From assembly GCA_023248355.1 (NCBI GenBank), contig JAHFES010000011.1:1-39879 (forward strand): DNA of 39,879 bases. Reading direction: 5' to 3'. The notes under the pieces were generated by a model. It had not been told where the DNA came from. It saw only the letters and a program-made list of their open reading frames with translations, and made no database searches. The translations under genes were made by a program, and so were the position numbers. Of this stretch, positions 38,051 through 39,879 are shown one piece after another. Source of the stretch: Nitrospiraceae bacterium. Its GTDB lineage: Bacteria > Nitrospirota > Nitrospiria > Nitrospirales > Nitrospiraceae. Positions within the stretch are counted from its first letter, which is position 1, and each line of letters opens with the position of its first letter.

Positions 38051-39055
38051 TCACCTGTCGGGTGCCTGCGTTCCAGGTTGGGCGCTGTCTCGCAGGCAGC
38101 AGTGCTTGTATTTCTTTCCACTGCCGCAGGGGCAGGGAGCGTTGCGGCTGATTCGCGGGCGGCGCCGTGGCGCCAGCGTGAGCAGACCACTCGTGTCCTG
38201 GTGGAACATGTCCCGCAGCATGCCGTACAAGACCGGGTCCCGTTGCTTCAAGAGATCGGGCGAAGTGAAGAAATACTCGGCCAACACCGCGAAAAATTCG
38301 TGCTCGTTCGTGTAGGCGTAGGCATTGAAGTGGGCGCGATTCTTCGACGGGCGAGCCAGTTCACGTGCCACATAGCGAATCCACTGCTTAACCGCGGACC
38401 AGGGCACCTCCGGCGGAAGCCCATGCTCGCCCGCTTCCTTCTCGACCAGGTGCGCAAACTCATGCACCCCCACATTCTGCTTGCTGGACTGACGATCGAA
38501 TCCCGCAAGGAGAGCCGGCTTGGAGAGAATCATCACCCCGCTCAGATGATGCAGGCCGACCATGCCGAGAGCGGTCGCCTCGGAGTTGCCATTGCTCTGG
38601 TAGGCATTGTCGAACGAGTCGGGATAGATGAGCACCTCACTCAGTCGATGATATTCCCAGTCGTGGAATCCGAAGATAGGGATCACGGCACTCGCCGCGA
38701 CCAGCACCCGAATCGTGTCATCCACCTCCGTGCGAATGCCCGTAATCCGAACTTCGTCGAGGAATATGTGGATGAGTTGTCTGAAGCGTACCTTCTCAGG
38801 ATCGCTCAACGCCTCGAAGAACGCGACGTGCGTGCGGAGAATCCGCTCCCACTGCTCGGGGAAGGGCTGCGCCAGCACGGCCAATCGCCGGAGACACCGT
38901 CGCCGGACCCACCAGTAAATGAACGGGCTCAGTCCTAGAAGAAACCACAGGGGAGGGGACATCCATCCCCACCATCCCGAAATCACGGCCACCAGAACAG
39001 CCGCGACGATGGCCTCTCTCCGGTTTCGACGATTGGCATCCGGCGTGACGATCAT
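38051..39055 (-). CDS. MtfA-like M90 family zinc metallopeptidase with C-terminal SEC-C motif
   Basis: VHEFAHLVEKEAGEHGLP (HExxH) and NAPCPCGSGKKYKHCC (SEC-C). Confidence 0.88.
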   Translation of the reverse strand: MIVTPDANRRNRREAIVAAVLVAVISGWWGWMSPPLWFLLGLSPFIYWWVRRRCLRRLAVLAQPFPEQWERILRTHVAFFEALSDPEKVRFRQLIHIFLDEVRITGIRTEVDDTIRVLVAASAVIPIFGFHDWEYHRLSEVLIYPDSFDNAYQSNGNSEATALGMVGLHHLSGVMILSKPALLAGFDRQSSKQNVGVHEFAHLVEKEAGEHGLPPEVPWSAVKQWIRYVARELARPSKNRAHFNAYAYTNEHEFFAVLAEYFFTSPDLLKQRDPVLYGMLRDMFHQDTSGLLTLAPRRRPRISRNAPCPCGSGKKYKHCCLRDSAQPGTQAPDR

Positions 39056-39140
39056 CCGCCTGTATTCCCGTGCACGCGCAACTCTTGCAATCTCATCGTG
39101 GCCTCACGTCATCTTCCGCGGCATAAACCGGGAAGGCCGC

Positions 39141-39836
39141 TCACCCGAGCAGTCGGGCAATGCCGAACGCCGCCGTCGCCGCCAAGCCGCCGACCAGTAC
39201 CGTCTGGAGTCCCCCGCGCCAGGGCGGCACCCCGGTGAACCCGCTCTTCACATAGCCGAAGACAAACAGGGCCACCGGCGTCACTGCCACCGAGCACCAG
39301 AGCGCAGTGAAGATGTCGTGGATAAAGATGTAGGGCAGCAGGGGAATGAGCCCGCCGACGACATAGGACAGGGCAATCGTCCACGCGCTGATACGCGCGC
39401 GCGTCGGATCGGGCGCCTCCAGCCCCAACTCAAACCGCATCATGAAATCCACCCACTGCGTCGGGTTGGCCCGGAGCGTCTCGATCAACGGCGCGATCTG
39501 CTCATCGCGCAACCCATAGCCCCGGAAAATCTCGGACACCTCCTCCGCTTCCCGCTCCGGAATGTGCTCCGTCTCCCGCAATTCCCGCATCCGTTCCGAC
39601 GCATAGTGTTCGAGATCCGTCTTCGCCGCGAGATATCCACCCAACCCCATCGCAATCGAGCCGGCCGCAATCTCAGCCAAGCCCGCCGTCACCACCAGAC
39701 TGGAAGACGCCACCGCGCCTGATAGCCCGGCGGCCAGCGCAAAGGGCACCGTCAATCCGTCGGCCATGCCGATCACAATGTCGCGCACCGTCGCCGTCGC
39801 CGTGAAATGCTTTTCAATGTGGGGAGTCAGTGGCAT
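39141..39836 (-). CDS. VIT1/CCC1 family (vacuolar iron transporter-like) membrane protein
   Basis: VRDIVIGMADGLTVPFALAAGLSGA...GLAEIAAGSIAMGLGGYLAAKTDLEHY. Confidence 0.9.
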   Translation of the reverse strand: MPLTPHIEKHFTATATVRDIVIGMADGLTVPFALAAGLSGAVASSSLVVTAGLAEIAAGSIAMGLGGYLAAKTDLEHYASERMRELRETEHIPEREAEEVSEIFRGYGLRDEQIAPLIETLRANPTQWVDFMMRFELGLEAPDPTRARISAWTIALSYVVGGLIPLLPYIFIHDIFTALWCSVAVTPVALFVFGYVKSGFTGVPPWRGGLQTVLVGGLAATAAFGIARLLG

Positions 39837-39879
39837 GAGGCGCTCCTTAGAAAAAGAGGGTGACCGCCGAGACCGTCGC

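Overview
The window is a gene-dense, mostly housekeeping bacterial chromosome segment. Gene content looks Nitrospira/Nitrospirota-like, but that is a gestalt inference and no search was run. From left to right it contains: a zinc-ribbon NUDIX hydrolase; a REP-like inverted repeat beside a RelE/ParE-type TA module; two PilZ genes; a MutY-like glycosylase / MutT / DEDDy exonuclease cluster; a lipoprotein; the methylthiotransferase pair miaB-mtaB; an AmpG-like transporter; a B12-dependent ribonucleotide reductase (nrdJ) with candidate tandem NrdR boxes and DnaA boxes; a two-ACT-domain protein; rlpA; a CNNM/CorC-type protein; ligA; a LysM lipoprotein; a complete trpE-G-D-C-F-B-A operon; an lnt-prfB-lysS-lolC/E-lolD cluster with a classical prfB +1 frameshift; a third PilZ protein; an MtfA-like M90 peptidase with a SEC-C tail; and a VIT1/CCC1 transporter. 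The most unusual signal is a family of 7-nt-periodic repeats (GTGANNN / TCASNNN heptads, often in inverted arms). They occupy the spacers between co-directional genes (trpE/trpG, trpB/trpA, lolC/lolD, prfB/lysS) and in two places appear to have become coding sequence: the TrpA N-terminus and the RF2 C-terminus. No rRNA, tRNA, CRISPR array, prophage or IS transposase was recognised.
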